Shown here piece after piece: positions 15,206 through 25,597 of a DNA stretch of 64,000 nucleotides (position 1 is its first letter; every line of letters starts with the position of its first letter). This DNA comes from Salinibacterium sp. NG253. GTDB lineage: Bacteria > Actinomycetota > Actinomycetes > Actinomycetales > Microbacteriaceae. The DNA is taken from contig NZ_JADYWF010000001.1 of NCBI RefSeq assembly GCF_015864945.1, positions 806,378 to 870,377 of the forward strand. The letters run 5' to 3'. The position numbers and the translations under genes are program-made. The notes beneath the pieces were generated by a model. The model saw only the letters and a program-made list of their open reading frames with translations, had not been told where the DNA came from and did no database searches.

Positions 15206-17610
15206 GAGTTTTCTCTCTTCGTTGAGATTCTTGAGGCCCAATCTCTGGCTGAACGGATGCGGTATCGACTAACAATTCGGCGCCGCTTCGAGAGGCCAGC
15301 CCGGCCAGCTTCGATCGCTGCTGTCGTGGTCGACCACGCTTCGTCACTGCGTTCCGCGGAGATCTCGTGACCGGAGAACACGGCGTCGTCAGTCAACACG
15401 GCGATCGGGCGCAAGGTTGTCACGTGACGGGGCTCGGCGGTGGTGTCCGCGGCCTCCTCAGTCGGATTGCTCGTCTGAACTTCTGACGCTCGGTGTTCTT
15501 CATCGATTTGGTTTTCGAGACTTTCGGCAACCATTAGGCGGGTGGCTTTCTGGGGAACGTCGTACCCGAGCTCCGAATATTGATCGACGAGCTCTTCCCA
15601 CGCACCAGCGACCTGATCGTGAGCTGCCTTGGCGTCACGACGGCGCCGCGCCCGGCGAAGTTTGTAGAGTCCGATGATCAGTAGCGGCATGAAAATGATC
15701 AGTGCCGGAATCAACAGGCTGAGGCCTACCGCATATACCCATCCCGGAATCGAGAAGGCAACTCCCTCATCGTCTTCGTCGCTCTCCTCCAACTCGACCG
15801 GCGTCAGCAGGTCTTCGGCATCCGCCTCAACACGTGGTGGTTGGCGCACTTGGGGTTGAGGCTCGCTCTGCGGTTTCGGTGTCTGATCTTGGGGAATATC
15901 GGTCTCATCCGGTGTCGGATTGAAAGCAACCCACCCCACATCGTCGAACGCGACCTCGACCCACGCCGTGACATCGTCGCCGGTGACTTCGGCAGTCTGG
16001 CCGTCAACAATCTCTGGCGCAAAGCCCATTACTACGCGCGCGGGGTACCCCAAGCTGCGCGCCATCAGGGCGAACGCCGAGGCGTACTGCTCTTGGTCAC
16101 CGACCATCTGGTTGCGTTCAAGCAGGTCGGTGATTCGGTCAGCACCATGCCCTGCACGTGATGCCACAGTGTCGGATGCTCGACCATGGCTCAAGAAACC
16201 CGTTGTCGTTAACGCGAGACGGATCGCTTCGAGCTGGGCAGCAGGCGCCGTCGCATCGGCGGCATATTCTTGAGCCTTCGACGTGACGATATCTGGGCTA
16301 GACGAAACCGGAGGCAGCTCAACCGAAGCAACTGGCACCTCAGCCAAATCTTCGATCGAAACGACCTGCTGAAGCGTCGCATCGATCGTGTAAGAGTCAC
16401 CCTCACTCAGCCCAGCAGTGAGCACCGCGGTGCCAGTAGTCGCGTTGTAGCGGAGGCTATCGGTGGAATCGAGGGCAGTTCCCGCCGTGAAATCAAGATT
16501 TGTCGGATACCCGATGCTCGGCATCCAGACATCCGCATACTCCCCCATAGTGAAGGTCACATCGGTGCGACGCTCGGGAGTGACAAACGACTGAGCTGGC
16601 AATTCGCGCCCCACCAAACTGAACGTGCCAGAGCCATCCGCGCTTGACTCCGACCCCGTCACATTCCACAACTTGCCCGTAAACGAGTCAAGCGTGGCGA
16701 GGCGTACCGTGTCGCCAGCTTTCAAACCTGACACCGTAAACAACACATCGTCTGTGACTTGCTTGGTGTAGTGACGGAACCCAGCCAGGGGGCTCGGATA
16801 CTGCAGCGGGTCGAACGGCGGCTCGATCTCATCCCGCAGCACGAAGCGTTGATCCTGGGCGGGGGCGATCCACCAGCCCGCTCCCCCACCGAGAAGCACA
16901 GCTGCTGCAAGCACGACTGCGGTTCCCGCGATCTTGCGCGTGCGCATCCGGGTGGCTCCAGCTTGCGCGATGTTGTCGCCGCCGGTGCGATGCCAACCCA
17001 ACCAGAGGAGGGCGAGCACGGCAAAGCTGACGCCTCGGATGCCAGCTTGATAAGGATCGTCGGTGCCGATCAGGATGCTCGCGACATAGATCGCCAATGG
17101 GCCAAGAAGCACAATGCCGAAACGCCACACCGAACGGCGTGCCCGCGCCAACCAACGCACCGTAAGTGACGTGGAGACGAGCGCTACCAACCACGTCGCG
17201 AAATAGGGAACTACAGTGATGTGCTGAGGAGCCTCAATCGGGGTCTGGAGCGTGACGATATCTGCCCAGCCGTAGACAGTACCGATGGCAATCGTCGACA
17301 GGGATTGAAGGGTGGGAAGCACAAAGAGAAGGGCCTGCTGGGGAACCGCAATCGCGGTACCGCACAAGAAGTACGCCACGACAGCCACCACGATCGTCGT
17401 GACAACATTCACTCTCAGGATGCTCGCGACGATTCCAGTGGCCGCCCCGAGAACAAGCCCGCCGATCGCCGGGAGCAAGAAGCTATAGCCACCAAATGAG
17501 GGCTCAAACCCGAGCAATCCAATGATGGTGAGTGCCAACACGATGCTGACATCGGCCCACGTTCGCGGGCTGAGGGTACGTCGCGCGGAAGGCTGCTGCG
17601 TTGTACTCAA
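15202..17610 (-). CDS. TgpA-like membrane transglutaminase-fold protein, catalytic triad lost
   Basis: An 802-residue protein from TTG 17610, which overlaps the DUF58 gene stop as TTGA. The first 230 residues contain about six to seven TM helices. An extracellular region follows, and the transglutaminase core lies near 450-570. One more TM (near 625-650, YAVGLSLLIPALIIFMPLL) and a cytoplasmic tail complete it. In active members the core reads like GDCEQYA...HAWVEV...DPTP; here it reads GDQEQYASAFALMARSLG near 503, VTAWVEVAFDDVGWVAFNPTP near 547-562. The Cys, His and Asp positions thus appear as Gln, Thr and Asn. It is probably a structural or binding protein. Its operon with MoxR and DUF58 is a standard association for this family. 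Confidence 0.9.
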   Translation of the reverse strand: MSTTQQPSARRTLSPRTWADVSIVLALTIIGLLGFEPSFGGYSFLLPAIGGLVLGAATGIVASILRVNVVTTIVVAVVAYFLCGTAIAVPQQALLFVLPTLQSLSTIAIGTVYGWADIVTLQTPIEAPQHITVVPYFATWLVALVSTSLTVRWLARARRSVWRFGIVLLGPLAIYVASILIGTDDPYQAGIRGVSFAVLALLWLGWHRTGGDNIAQAGATRMRTRKIAGTAVVLAAAVLLGGGAGWWIAPAQDQRFVLRDEIEPPFDPLQYPSPLAGFRHYTKQVTDDVLFTVSGLKAGDTVRLATLDSFTGKLWNVTGSESSADGSGTFSLVGRELPAQSFVTPERRTDVTFTMGEYADVWMPSIGYPTNLDFTAGTALDSTDSLRYNATTGTAVLTAGLSEGDSYTIDATLQQVVSIEDLAEVPVASVELPPVSSSPDIVTSKAQEYAADATAPAAQLEAIRLALTTTGFLSHGRASDTVASRAGHGADRITDLLERNQMVGDQEQYASAFALMARSLGYPARVVMGFAPEIVDGQTAEVTGDDVTAWVEVAFDDVGWVAFNPTPDETDIPQDQTPKPQSEPQPQVRQPPRVEADAEDLLTPVELEESDEDDEGVAFSIPGWVYAVGLSLLIPALIIFMPLLIIGLYKLRRARRRRDAKAAHDQVAGAWEELVDQYSELGYDVPQKATRLMVAESLENQIDEEHRASEVQTSNPTEEAADTTAEPRHVTTLRPIAVLTDDAVFSGHEISAERSDEAWSTTTAAIEAGRAGLSKRRRIVSRYRIRSARDWASRISTKRENS

Positions 17611-18974
17611 CCGCCCAACCCCCGCACGAGCTTCGAAAGGTCGTTGAGATCACCGATCGTGATCACGGTCAATCCGGCTACAGCAGAAATTGTGGGCTCA
17701 GCGCCCTCCACGATGTGAAAAGCGACCTGACTGGTGTCTTGGCCGAAGAGCGACTGAACACTACGAAAATCGGCCGTGCTCATCCCCGAGCCAGCCACAA
17801 TCATGACGACGCTAGGTGCCGGGAGACGGCGTGTTTGTTCGCGAGCGAAACTGCGCACCGTGTCGAGTCGACTGCCCTCTGGCTCGATGCGGCAGGAGGC
17901 ATCCAGCATTGACGTCACCGTCTGGGTGCGCCACAGCCCCGTTTCGCTGACCACATTCATTTGAGTTCCGTCGCGAATGACCTGCGCCGCGATCGATGCG
18001 GTCACCGAAATGGCCAGCTCGAACTCAGCCTCAGACGCATAAAGATCGCCGCGTGAGGCATGGATGATCGTCAGTTGAGACCGACGCGTCTCCTGAAACT
18101 GTCGCACCATCAGCTGCCCGATCCGCGCCGAGGTACGCCAGTGAACGTAACGGCGATCATCGCCAGGCACATAAGGCCGCAGCGCATGAAACGCGATGTC
18201 GTTGTTGGTGATCTTGTTCGATACTTGACCTTCGAGATCTCGCACCAAGCCCGCAGCAGAAGGTACGAGTCGAACGGTGCGCGGATGCACGAACAGATCC
18301 ACCGCATCCGCCCACTTCAGCGCCCGGCGCAACAACCCGATCTGATCGCCGCGCACCGACTCGGCAGGACCAGCAACGATCACCGCGCGTTTGGCGGTAG
18401 GTACTGCAAACAACTCTTCGTGCTCTTCTTTGGGTTTCATGGCAGGGAGTTGAAACTCGGCAACTCCTTGGCCAACGGGGAGTTCCATCCGGGTAGGAGG
18501 CAGTGCTCGTGAGCCAACATTGGTGACGACCATGCGGCCGAGGGCTCGATCGCCGACGACGACACGTCGTGGGTTCAATTCCACGACGACCCCATACGAC
18601 GCGCGGCCGAACACGAACGCCACGCTGACGACCACCGCGGCAAGCAACACTGTGCCCAGAAAGGTGAACTCTTGCCACCCAAAAATGACGCTCAGTGCGA
18701 GCGAAACAGCAGCAAGCGCCAACACCAACCAGCCCAGAGGCGTAACAATGCCAACGATCGGGCCGACCACTCGTACCGCTGCGCGCACCGCAGGCGAAGC
18801 CACCGCTGCCGTTCCACGCAGTACACGACGCGCTGACTCCACTGCGCGCGCAAACCACCGCGGCGCGGCTGGGTGCATCGGTGACGAAGAGCCGAGCCCC
18901 GAACCCGTTCGCGCCGCCGAGGCTCGCTCGTCTCCGGCCCGCTGCTCGGGGATCACAGAAGAATCAGTAGTCAT
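17607..18974 (-). CDS. DUF58 membrane protein
   Basis: A 455-residue protein from ATG 18974 (MTTDSSVIPEQ), 16 bp after the MoxR stop. An N-terminal cytoplasmic stretch of about 75 residues precedes two TM helices (GIVTPLGWLVLALAAVSLAL; FLGTVLLAAVVVSVAFVFG). The DUF58 signature is YVPGDDRRYVHWRTSARIG followed by LMVRQFQE, and the C-terminal part has a von Willebrand A-like strand pattern (LTIIHASRGD). DUF58 proteins commonly pair with MoxR ATPases and transglutaminase-like proteins in envelope complexes; this gene sits between those two partners. The specific role in this T7SS locus is not known. Confidence 0.93.
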   Translation of the reverse strand: MTTDSSVIPEQRAGDERASAARTGSGLGSSSPMHPAAPRWFARAVESARRVLRGTAAVASPAVRAAVRVVGPIVGIVTPLGWLVLALAAVSLALSVIFGWQEFTFLGTVLLAAVVVSVAFVFGRASYGVVVELNPRRVVVGDRALGRMVVTNVGSRALPPTRMELPVGQGVAEFQLPAMKPKEEHEELFAVPTAKRAVIVAGPAESVRGDQIGLLRRALKWADAVDLFVHPRTVRLVPSAAGLVRDLEGQVSNKITNNDIAFHALRPYVPGDDRRYVHWRTSARIGQLMVRQFQETRRSQLTIIHASRGDLYASEAEFELAISVTASIAAQVIRDGTQMNVVSETGLWRTQTVTSMLDASCRIEPEGSRLDTVRSFAREQTRRLPAPSVVMIVAGSGMSTADFRSVQSLFGQDTSQVAFHIVEGAEPTISAVAGLTVITIGDLNDLSKLVRGLGG

Positions 18975-18990
18975 AGAGAGGTGCTGGCTG

Positions 18991-19959
18991 TTAGGAAGCG
19001 CGGTAGGCGGGAGGTTCGATATCGACCAGAATGCGATTAATGACGTCTTCGGCCACAACCCCGGCAAACTCAGATTCGGGGTCGAGGATGACGCGATGCG
19101 CGAGCACCGGCACAGCCAGATCCCGAACATCATCGGGGGTCGCATAGGTGCGCCCCTGGGTTATCGCCCACGTCTTAATAGCGCGGGCGAGTGCCATTGC
19201 CCCGCGCATACTCACACCAAGTACAACATCGCGGTCTTTACGCGTCGCTTCGACGATGCTGTTCAGATACTGCATGACCGACTCGTCGACAAAAACCTCG
19301 GCAGCCAGCGCCGCCATCGCTACAATCGACTCCGGTTTGATAATGGGCGAGACGAGCGAAGCACGAGCGCGGGTTCCCGAGTCCATTAATAGCGACACTG
19401 CCGTCTTGCTGTCGGGATACCCCAGCGTCGTTTTGATGAGAAAGCGGTCGAGTTGTGCCTCGGGCAGCTTGTAGGTTCCAGCTTGCTCGACAGGGTTTTG
19501 AGTGGCGATCACCAAGAAAGGTGCACCGACGGGATGACCTTCGCCATCGATCGTTACGACGCCTTCTTCCATCACCTCAAGCAGCGCACTCTGGGTTTTA
19601 GGGCTGGCACGGTTGATCTCATCGGCAAGAACGATCGACGCGAAGATTGGTCCGTGGTGAAACTCGAACTTGCCCTTCGACTGGTCATAGATTTGCACGC
19701 CCGTGACATCCGACGGCAGCAGGTCCGGCGTGAATTGGATGCGAGACGTAGTGCCGTCGAGGGTGTTAGCGAGCGCCTTTGCCAGCACGGTCTTTCCCGT
19801 TCCTGGGTAGTCCTCCAGCAGCACGTGTCCATCAGAGATCAGGGCCGTCAGCACGAGACGAATCACGTGATCTTTGCCCACAATCGCCTTATCGACGTTG
19901 CTGATGAGTTTCTGGAACGCGGTGGCGAACCAGGTCGCTTGCTCTTGGCTTATGGGCAT
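18991..19959 (-). CDS. MoxR-family AAA+ ATPase
   Basis: A 322-residue protein from ATG 19959 with AAAGGA upstream. Walker A is EDYPGTGKTVLAKAL (Lys 56), Walker B is VLADEINRASPKTQSALLE, sensor 1 is IATQNPVEQAG, and the arginine-finger and lid region (GVSMRGAMALARAIKTWA) is intact. The length is normal for MoxR. MoxR ATPases act as chaperones or assembly factors for partner proteins carrying DUF58 or VWA domains; the DUF58 gene follows directly, so it likely remodels that protein. It is cytoplasmic. Confidence 0.96.
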   Translation of the reverse strand: MPISQEQATWFATAFQKLISNVDKAIVGKDHVIRLVLTALISDGHVLLEDYPGTGKTVLAKALANTLDGTTSRIQFTPDLLPSDVTGVQIYDQSKGKFEFHHGPIFASIVLADEINRASPKTQSALLEVMEEGVVTIDGEGHPVGAPFLVIATQNPVEQAGTYKLPEAQLDRFLIKTTLGYPDSKTAVSLLMDSGTRARASLVSPIIKPESIVAMAALAAEVFVDESVMQYLNSIVEATRKDRDVVLGVSMRGAMALARAIKTWAITQGRTYATPDDVRDLAVPVLAHRVILDPESEFAGVVAEDVINRILVDIEPPAYRAS

Positions 19960-19999
19960 TCTGAAGGGTCCTTTTACTTACTCGGGGTTCCGGGCGACG

Positions 20000-22900
20000 T
20001 TAACAGGCGGGAAGATCTTGAATAGCTCGGTGGGCGCTGTCTACGCCGTCAAATTTCACCCAGACTTGATAGAGGCCATCTGCGTTACCGCGAACTCTGT
20101 TCCACACTTTCCACTGCGTGGTGCGCTGGTGACCATCGGGCCAGAGACCGGTGTAGCTGTGATTGCTGAAGCTTCCGCTGTTGTCGTAGATCTCCATGGT
20201 GTGGGAACTGTTTGCCTGCCCGCTCCAATTGATTCCGAGATTGTGGACTCCTGGCGATTCACCGTCGAAGTAGAGACACAGTGACGCGACTGCGGGCGGT
20301 GCTGGCGTGACAATCGGGCCGGCGCTCGACGATCCGGAAGGACCGGTGCCTGCGTTGTTGTACGCAACAACAGTGAGAGTGTAATTGGATGCGGCAGGCA
20401 ACCCCGATGTCGTCGCGCTAGTGGATGTGGTCGTTCCTGTTGCGCCGTTGCTCAGGGTCCATCGGTAGCGCAGGTTGTCAGTGACCGCTGCGCCTCCCCC
20501 GCTGGCGTTCCAGGTCCACGCAATCGTTCCCGCCGTGGTGCTCTTCGTCACGGAGCCAGAAACTCCCGAGACTTGGGCAGGAACCGTCTGGTTCTGAATC
20601 TGTGCTGAATTCGACGTTCCCTTCGAGCCACTCTTGCCGCCGGAGTTTTGGGCGTACACAGTGAACGTGTAGTTTCCTGCAGACAAGTTGGCCGTTGACG
20701 TCGCCGTCGTGCCCGTAGTGCTGCCTGATTGGCCGTTGCTTGACGTCCAGTAATAGGTTGTGGTTCCTCCGGTGCCGCCCACTGCTGGCCACGATGCCGA
20801 AACCTGACCGCTCGGCGCCCAACGACTCTCGACCGAGGCAGTCACCGTCGGTGTGGCCGGAGTGCCATACGGAGTGATTTGGTCGCTCGTCGGCGACCAC
20901 TCTCCCGGACCGTGCTCATTGATCGCGCGCACGCCGAAGGTGTACGAAGTTCCGTTTTGAAGACCCGTAATCGTGCAGGAAGCGCCCGCCTGGCAATCAG
21001 TCGGTAGGTTCGCGACAGCAGGAGTCGTGCGCACTTCGTAGCCGGTGATCGGCTTGCCATTGGTCGCCGGGGCGACGAAACGCCACGTCGCCGATTCGTT
21101 CCCGCCGATGGCGGAACCAGCATCCTGAGTTGGCTTCTGCACCTGATCGGGAATGTCACTGACGACAAGCGTGATCGTGCCGTTGACTTCGCGGTCAGCA
21201 TCTTCCGTGGCATCCGCGGTCGTGTACACCACTTCGATCACACCGCTCTTGAGCGCGGCATCTGGTCGAATAGTCACAGTATTTGCAGTGAAGGTGACGT
21301 CTGCTGGCTCACCGGTGTTCTGAACTTGCGCGTTCACAATATTCAGCTCTTCGCCGGTGGTCTGATACGGATTCGAATCGTTCGTCAGCGGATTCACGGT
21401 GACGGCCCCATCACCACGCTGAGTCTCCACAGCATCAGACACAGCAACAGCGAGCGGTCGGGTAGACCCGACAACCGTCACGTTGATCGTGCCAAGAACC
21501 TCAAATTTGTCCCACCGCAGGGTCACGCCCAGCGTGATCGTCGTGCCCTTAGGCGTATTCCGCGGCACGTTGAGGCTGAGTTCGGATCCGGTGAGACTCG
21601 CATCAAGGCCGTCGCTCGCGCCGGTGAGGTTTGAGTACGTAACCTCGCCAATAATGGTGGCGTTCGGGTGCGCAGTCGAATCTCGCAGGTCAAGAACCGT
21701 CGTCTCGCCCACTTCAACCTGGGTGTTGGGAGTCGTGAACTCTGGCGCTGTGTCCCGGAAATCAGGATCACCAACGACAATATTCATCCGAAGACCCGCA
21801 TAGTTGCCCGCTGGGTCATTTTTGGATGCGCCATCGGTCACAGTGAAACTGACGGATGCCGGGCCGCGATAGTCCAACGCCGGAGTGAAAGTGATGGTCT
21901 CTTCATCGACAAAGTTCGACGAACCATCGCCCTGAACTGAGCTCACCGAAGTCGCATCAGGGATCCACGCATCACGGCCCGACGGCACGACGAGGATATC
22001 CGACAGCTTCCACTCTCGAGTCTCGTTCATGCCAACGTATTGGGTCGGCAAGTCTGGATCGATAGCCGGAGGCTCGTCAAAATTCTCGTCGACAGCCGCC
22101 GGTACGAGGATGAAAGCGCGAGCGGTCAACTCGTCAACCGCGTTCGTCACGCTGTAGGTGATCGCTTGTCTCGTCGGGCCCGGGGTGACCTCGATCTGAC
22201 CGTTTTTTTCGCCGAGAACACCTGACTCAGCGTTGGCTCCCTCGAGCTCGACTACGAGATCTTCGGTTCGTCCAGCGGGATTGAATGCGTGACCATCAAA
22301 CAGATCAACGGTGATGGATTCCTTTCCAGCAATATCTTTCTTCAGGATGCTGATGTCTTCGGCCGATGGCGGAAGAATCGGAGCATCCGGCGTGACCTGA
22401 ACCAGCACGTAGCTCACGGCTGAGCCACCCCTGTTGTTTTCCAAGCGGTATCGCAACGAGAACGATTGTTCAGTCTCTGGCGCCTCGATCACTAAGAATT
22501 GCCCGCCAACGACCTCTGCAGAAACGCCGTCAGGCACGTCAATAAGGTCGGGTGCTACCGAAATGCGCGCACCTTGAGGATCAGAGTCGTTTTCAGTGAG
22601 ATCAATTTGCGCCGTTCGACCTGGTCGAATGGCCACGCTATCGGGAACCGCAATGGGATCCTGAAGCTCGTCGGGTTCAGGGATGACCGCAATCTTGATG
22701 TCGCCAACGCCTGTCGCCCCGAAGGCGTCAACCACTTCGTAGCTGAATGAATCCGTTCCGGAGGCTGCCGGAGACGACTCATAGATGAAGTAGTCAGCAC
22801 CAAACTCGGTAACGGCTCCCAGCGTCGGGTTGGTCGCGAATCTCAGCAACTGAGTCGAATCGCCATCGGGGTCGACAGTGCTGAGAGGGATCTCCACCCT

Positions 22901-25597
22901 GATCTCGCCACCAGCGAGCACACGAGCAATCAGCGCAGTCGGCGCCGGATCTTGGTTCGAATCCGCATCGACCGGCGTGACCGTAAAAGTTGCCGTCGCT
23001 GCAGCGGTCTCGCCGAAGGGGTCAATAACCCGATAGTCAACGGTGTACGCACCAGGAACGGTCGGCGCTTGGAAGCGCAACATGTCGTGACTGATAAATG
23101 CCACGCCCTCCAGAGGTTCAGTAACGAGCTCTGTTGCAAGAGACATCGGGCTGTCGTCAGGGTGGAAGTCATTGTCGAGCACGTCCAGCGTGATGATGTC
23201 GCCGGCGCGAACTTTGGCCGCGTCATCGATAGCAACCGGTGGCTGGTGCTTGGTGAGGGCGGGCACCGGAACGACAGTGACTCCGGCACTCGCCGTGTTG
23301 ACGCCATCCGAAATTGTGTACGTAAAGTTGACCTGGTTGGTGAGCGCCGCCGGCGAGGTAACTCGGATAAGGGTGCTCTCGAGCAATTCGACTACGAGAC
23401 CCTTTGCCGTGAGAGCCGGGTCGACATCGATTGACTGCACCGCGAGGATGTTGCCGCTGGGACTCACATCGTTAGACAAGACTGAGACAGTGGTCGGTTC
23501 ATCCCCGCGCAAATAAGCGGTGTCTTTGACAGCAACCGGCGGAAGCTCAGCGGATGCCGGGTTGGGCAACACGTCGATTCGCACCAGCCCGACGCTGGTG
23601 TTTGAACCGGCGCTGAGCGAGTAGGTCAGGTAGTAAATTCCTGCGGATGACGAGCTGAAGGTGATTTCACCACGATCGCTGTCGAACGAGGCCACCGCCC
23701 CGTTGTCTGCCTCATCCAGGGCGATAAGACTGAGCTGGGCGCCGGACGGTGACAGGTCGTTGAGCAGTGGCTCGATGACGACGGTCTCTGTTTCGAACAC
23801 CGAAGCGAAGTCGGGTGTTCCCACGGGGTTCAAGGTTCCGGCAGGTTCTACCGTGACGATGAGCTCGCCTTGGGCCGGAGTATCTCCACCGTCCGAGACG
23901 AGGAAGGAGACTTCTTTCTCCCCCAGTTCAGAGGTCTGGTGAGTGAAGGTGACGAACCCATCGGGGGTAAACCTGACGAGGTCACCAGACTTTGGCGATG
24001 CCGCGATTAGATAGAGGTCGTCGCCGTCTGGGTCTTTCCAATCAGCTAAGACGTTGTAGCTGACAGTCTGGTTCGCTTCGACGCTGATGCCCGCTTCGCG
24101 AACACTCACGGGCAGCTCATTGCGCCCCTCGGGAACGATCGTGGCAGCAACCCGTGCCTGGTCCGTTCCGCCCCGACCGTCATCGATCGTGTAGTTGAAG
24201 GCAATTGACCCGACAAAATCTGGGACGGGGGTGAACTGCAGCGCACGGCCGCCATCGATGAGGTCGAGTCGACCTGTCGATTCGGCGATGCGGTCGTACG
24301 CTGAAATTACAAGCACGTCCCCGTCGGCGTCGGTGTCGTTATCGAGCACCGTAAAGACGGTTGTTCTTCCTGGCCGAACCCCAAATTCATCATTTGTCGC
24401 GACCGGATCGCGGTTGGTGTCAGTGCGCTCAGCGAGCGTGTCTTCGAAAGACTGGATCGACGACTTTTCATCGCCCTCTTCTTCAGACTCTTCGTCCTCC
24501 GGCGGCGTGACGTCTTCCCAGTTCTCAACGAGACGCATATTTTCGTCGACCAACCACACGTTGCCATTCGACAGGTTGTTGAGCGCAATCACCGACCGAT
24601 TGACTCGGAACTCGAGCACGCTGCCCTGCGTCGGCTCGGCAATTGTCTGCGTCTGGGGATCGCTGCCAGTACAGGCGAGAACGTAACGCTGTGCAGAAGC
24701 CCACGCCCCATGCGCACAACCCTCGAGGGCGACGGGAGCTGAAACATTCGCCACGTCATCTGACGGAGTAGAGATGTCCGCAGGGATATCCGTCAGAGCA
24801 CCGCTGCTGAGCTCGAGCCGCTGAAGAGAGTCACCAGTAGCCACAAGCGCGAAGCTCGCCTCAGCGCTGGACTGTTGCAAGCGCAGCCCTTGCTTCTCTA
24901 ACGGATAGCTGCGCCCCTCTTCCGTGAGCAGTTCATTCGTCGACTGGTCGAATATCACGGCTGAGTCGCCAGCGGCGGCGATCTGGAACTCGCCCACCGC
25001 CGGGAAATCAGACTTCACCGGTTCATCGGCGATCGTTTCGACGCGGTAAATCGCCTTGTCCACTGGTGACACGGCAATGACAACGCCGTCGGACGTGACC
25101 GTTGCTCGCCCACCGGCTCCGAGCGAAATCAGCGCGGGGTCCGACACGTAGTTGAACTGTAGATCGCCCACCGCCGGCACGATCCAGAGCTCTCCCTCGG
25201 GCGACACGATCGCCAGATTTGTTCCGCCGAAAGAGACTTCGGCGTCGGTTGGCACGTCGATTGCAGACGTGACTTCAGTGGTTGCTGGATCGACTGACTC
25301 GACGCGATGAGCGATCGGGTCGTTCATGAAGAGTGCGTCGCCATCTTGAAGCACATCGAATTGCGCACTTGAGGCGATAACGGAGCCATTGAGCTCGTCA
25401 ATTTGGCGATTCAGTCGTCCGCCGAGAAGCTGTTCGCCGTTGGTGACCCAGACATCGCTTGCGATGAGGTCAACATCAGAAACAGGGAATCCGGGGTGCA
25501 GGGCCGCGAACGTGAGCGGTACACCGATGACGAGTGAGACGACGACAGCGGATGCGACTGTCTTGCGAGTGCTCGCTGTACCGATAGACAGCTTCAC
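20000..25597 (-). CDS. Giant Ig-like/cadherin-like and FN3 repeat surface protein
   Basis: A 1865-residue protein from GTG 25597 with GGGAGAAG upstream. An N-terminal signal or anchor (VASAVVVSLVIGVPLTFAALH) precedes a roughly 330-residue propeller-like region. An acidic linker (EDEESEEEGDEKSS) leads into many tandem Ig-like domains with VLDNDTDADGD-type calcium-binding loops (FTVLDNDTDADGD, LLNDLSPSG, VLDNDFHPDD, LTENDSDPQGA). Two to three FN3 domains (TGYEVRTTPAV; WTWNASGGG) precede a C-terminal module with two Cys (LCLYFDG; DLPAC). It is exported and probably spans or coats the cell wall. It sits between the signalling genes and MoxR, so it is likely a structural partner of this T7SS. There is no LPxTG sorting signal. 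Confidence 0.92.
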   Translation of the reverse strand: MKLSIGTASTRKTVASAVVVSLVIGVPLTFAALHPGFPVSDVDLIASDVWVTNGEQLLGGRLNRQIDELNGSVIASSAQFDVLQDGDALFMNDPIAHRVESVDPATTEVTSAIDVPTDAEVSFGGTNLAIVSPEGELWIVPAVGDLQFNYVSDPALISLGAGGRATVTSDGVVIAVSPVDKAIYRVETIADEPVKSDFPAVGEFQIAAAGDSAVIFDQSTNELLTEEGRSYPLEKQGLRLQQSSAEASFALVATGDSLQRLELSSGALTDIPADISTPSDDVANVSAPVALEGCAHGAWASAQRYVLACTGSDPQTQTIAEPTQGSVLEFRVNRSVIALNNLSNGNVWLVDENMRLVENWEDVTPPEDEESEEEGDEKSSIQSFEDTLAERTDTNRDPVATNDEFGVRPGRTTVFTVLDNDTDADGDVLVISAYDRIAESTGRLDLIDGGRALQFTPVPDFVGSIAFNYTIDDGRGGTDQARVAATIVPEGRNELPVSVREAGISVEANQTVSYNVLADWKDPDGDDLYLIAASPKSGDLVRFTPDGFVTFTHQTSELGEKEVSFLVSDGGDTPAQGELIVTVEPAGTLNPVGTPDFASVFETETVVIEPLLNDLSPSGAQLSLIALDEADNGAVASFDSDRGEITFSSSSAGIYYLTYSLSAGSNTSVGLVRIDVLPNPASAELPPVAVKDTAYLRGDEPTTVSVLSNDVSPSGNILAVQSIDVDPALTAKGLVVELLESTLIRVTSPAALTNQVNFTYTISDGVNTASAGVTVVPVPALTKHQPPVAIDDAAKVRAGDIITLDVLDNDFHPDDSPMSLATELVTEPLEGVAFISHDMLRFQAPTVPGAYTVDYRVIDPFGETAAATATFTVTPVDADSNQDPAPTALIARVLAGGEIRVEIPLSTVDPDGDSTQLLRFATNPTLGAVTEFGADYFIYESSPAASGTDSFSYEVVDAFGATGVGDIKIAVIPEPDELQDPIAVPDSVAIRPGRTAQIDLTENDSDPQGARISVAPDLIDVPDGVSAEVVGGQFLVIEAPETEQSFSLRYRLENNRGGSAVSYVLVQVTPDAPILPPSAEDISILKKDIAGKESITVDLFDGHAFNPAGRTEDLVVELEGANAESGVLGEKNGQIEVTPGPTRQAITYSVTNAVDELTARAFILVPAAVDENFDEPPAIDPDLPTQYVGMNETREWKLSDILVVPSGRDAWIPDATSVSSVQGDGSSNFVDEETITFTPALDYRGPASVSFTVTDGASKNDPAGNYAGLRMNIVVGDPDFRDTAPEFTTPNTQVEVGETTVLDLRDSTAHPNATIIGEVTYSNLTGASDGLDASLTGSELSLNVPRNTPKGTTITLGVTLRWDKFEVLGTINVTVVGSTRPLAVAVSDAVETQRGDGAVTVNPLTNDSNPYQTTGEELNIVNAQVQNTGEPADVTFTANTVTIRPDAALKSGVIEVVYTTADATEDADREVNGTITLVVSDIPDQVQKPTQDAGSAIGGNESATWRFVAPATNGKPITGYEVRTTPAVANLPTDCQAGASCTITGLQNGTSYTFGVRAINEHGPGEWSPTSDQITPYGTPATPTVTASVESRWAPSGQVSASWPAVGGTGGTTTYYWTSSNGQSGSTTGTTATSTANLSAGNYTFTVYAQNSGGKSGSKGTSNSAQIQNQTVPAQVSGVSGSVTKSTTAGTIAWTWNASGGGAAVTDNLRYRWTLSNGATGTTTSTSATTSGLPAASNYTLTVVAYNNAGTGPSGSSSAGPIVTPAPPAVASLCLYFDGESPGVHNLGINWSGQANSSHTMEIYDNSGSFSNHSYTGLWPDGHQRTTQWKVWNRVRGNADGLYQVWVKFDGVDSAHRAIQDLPAC

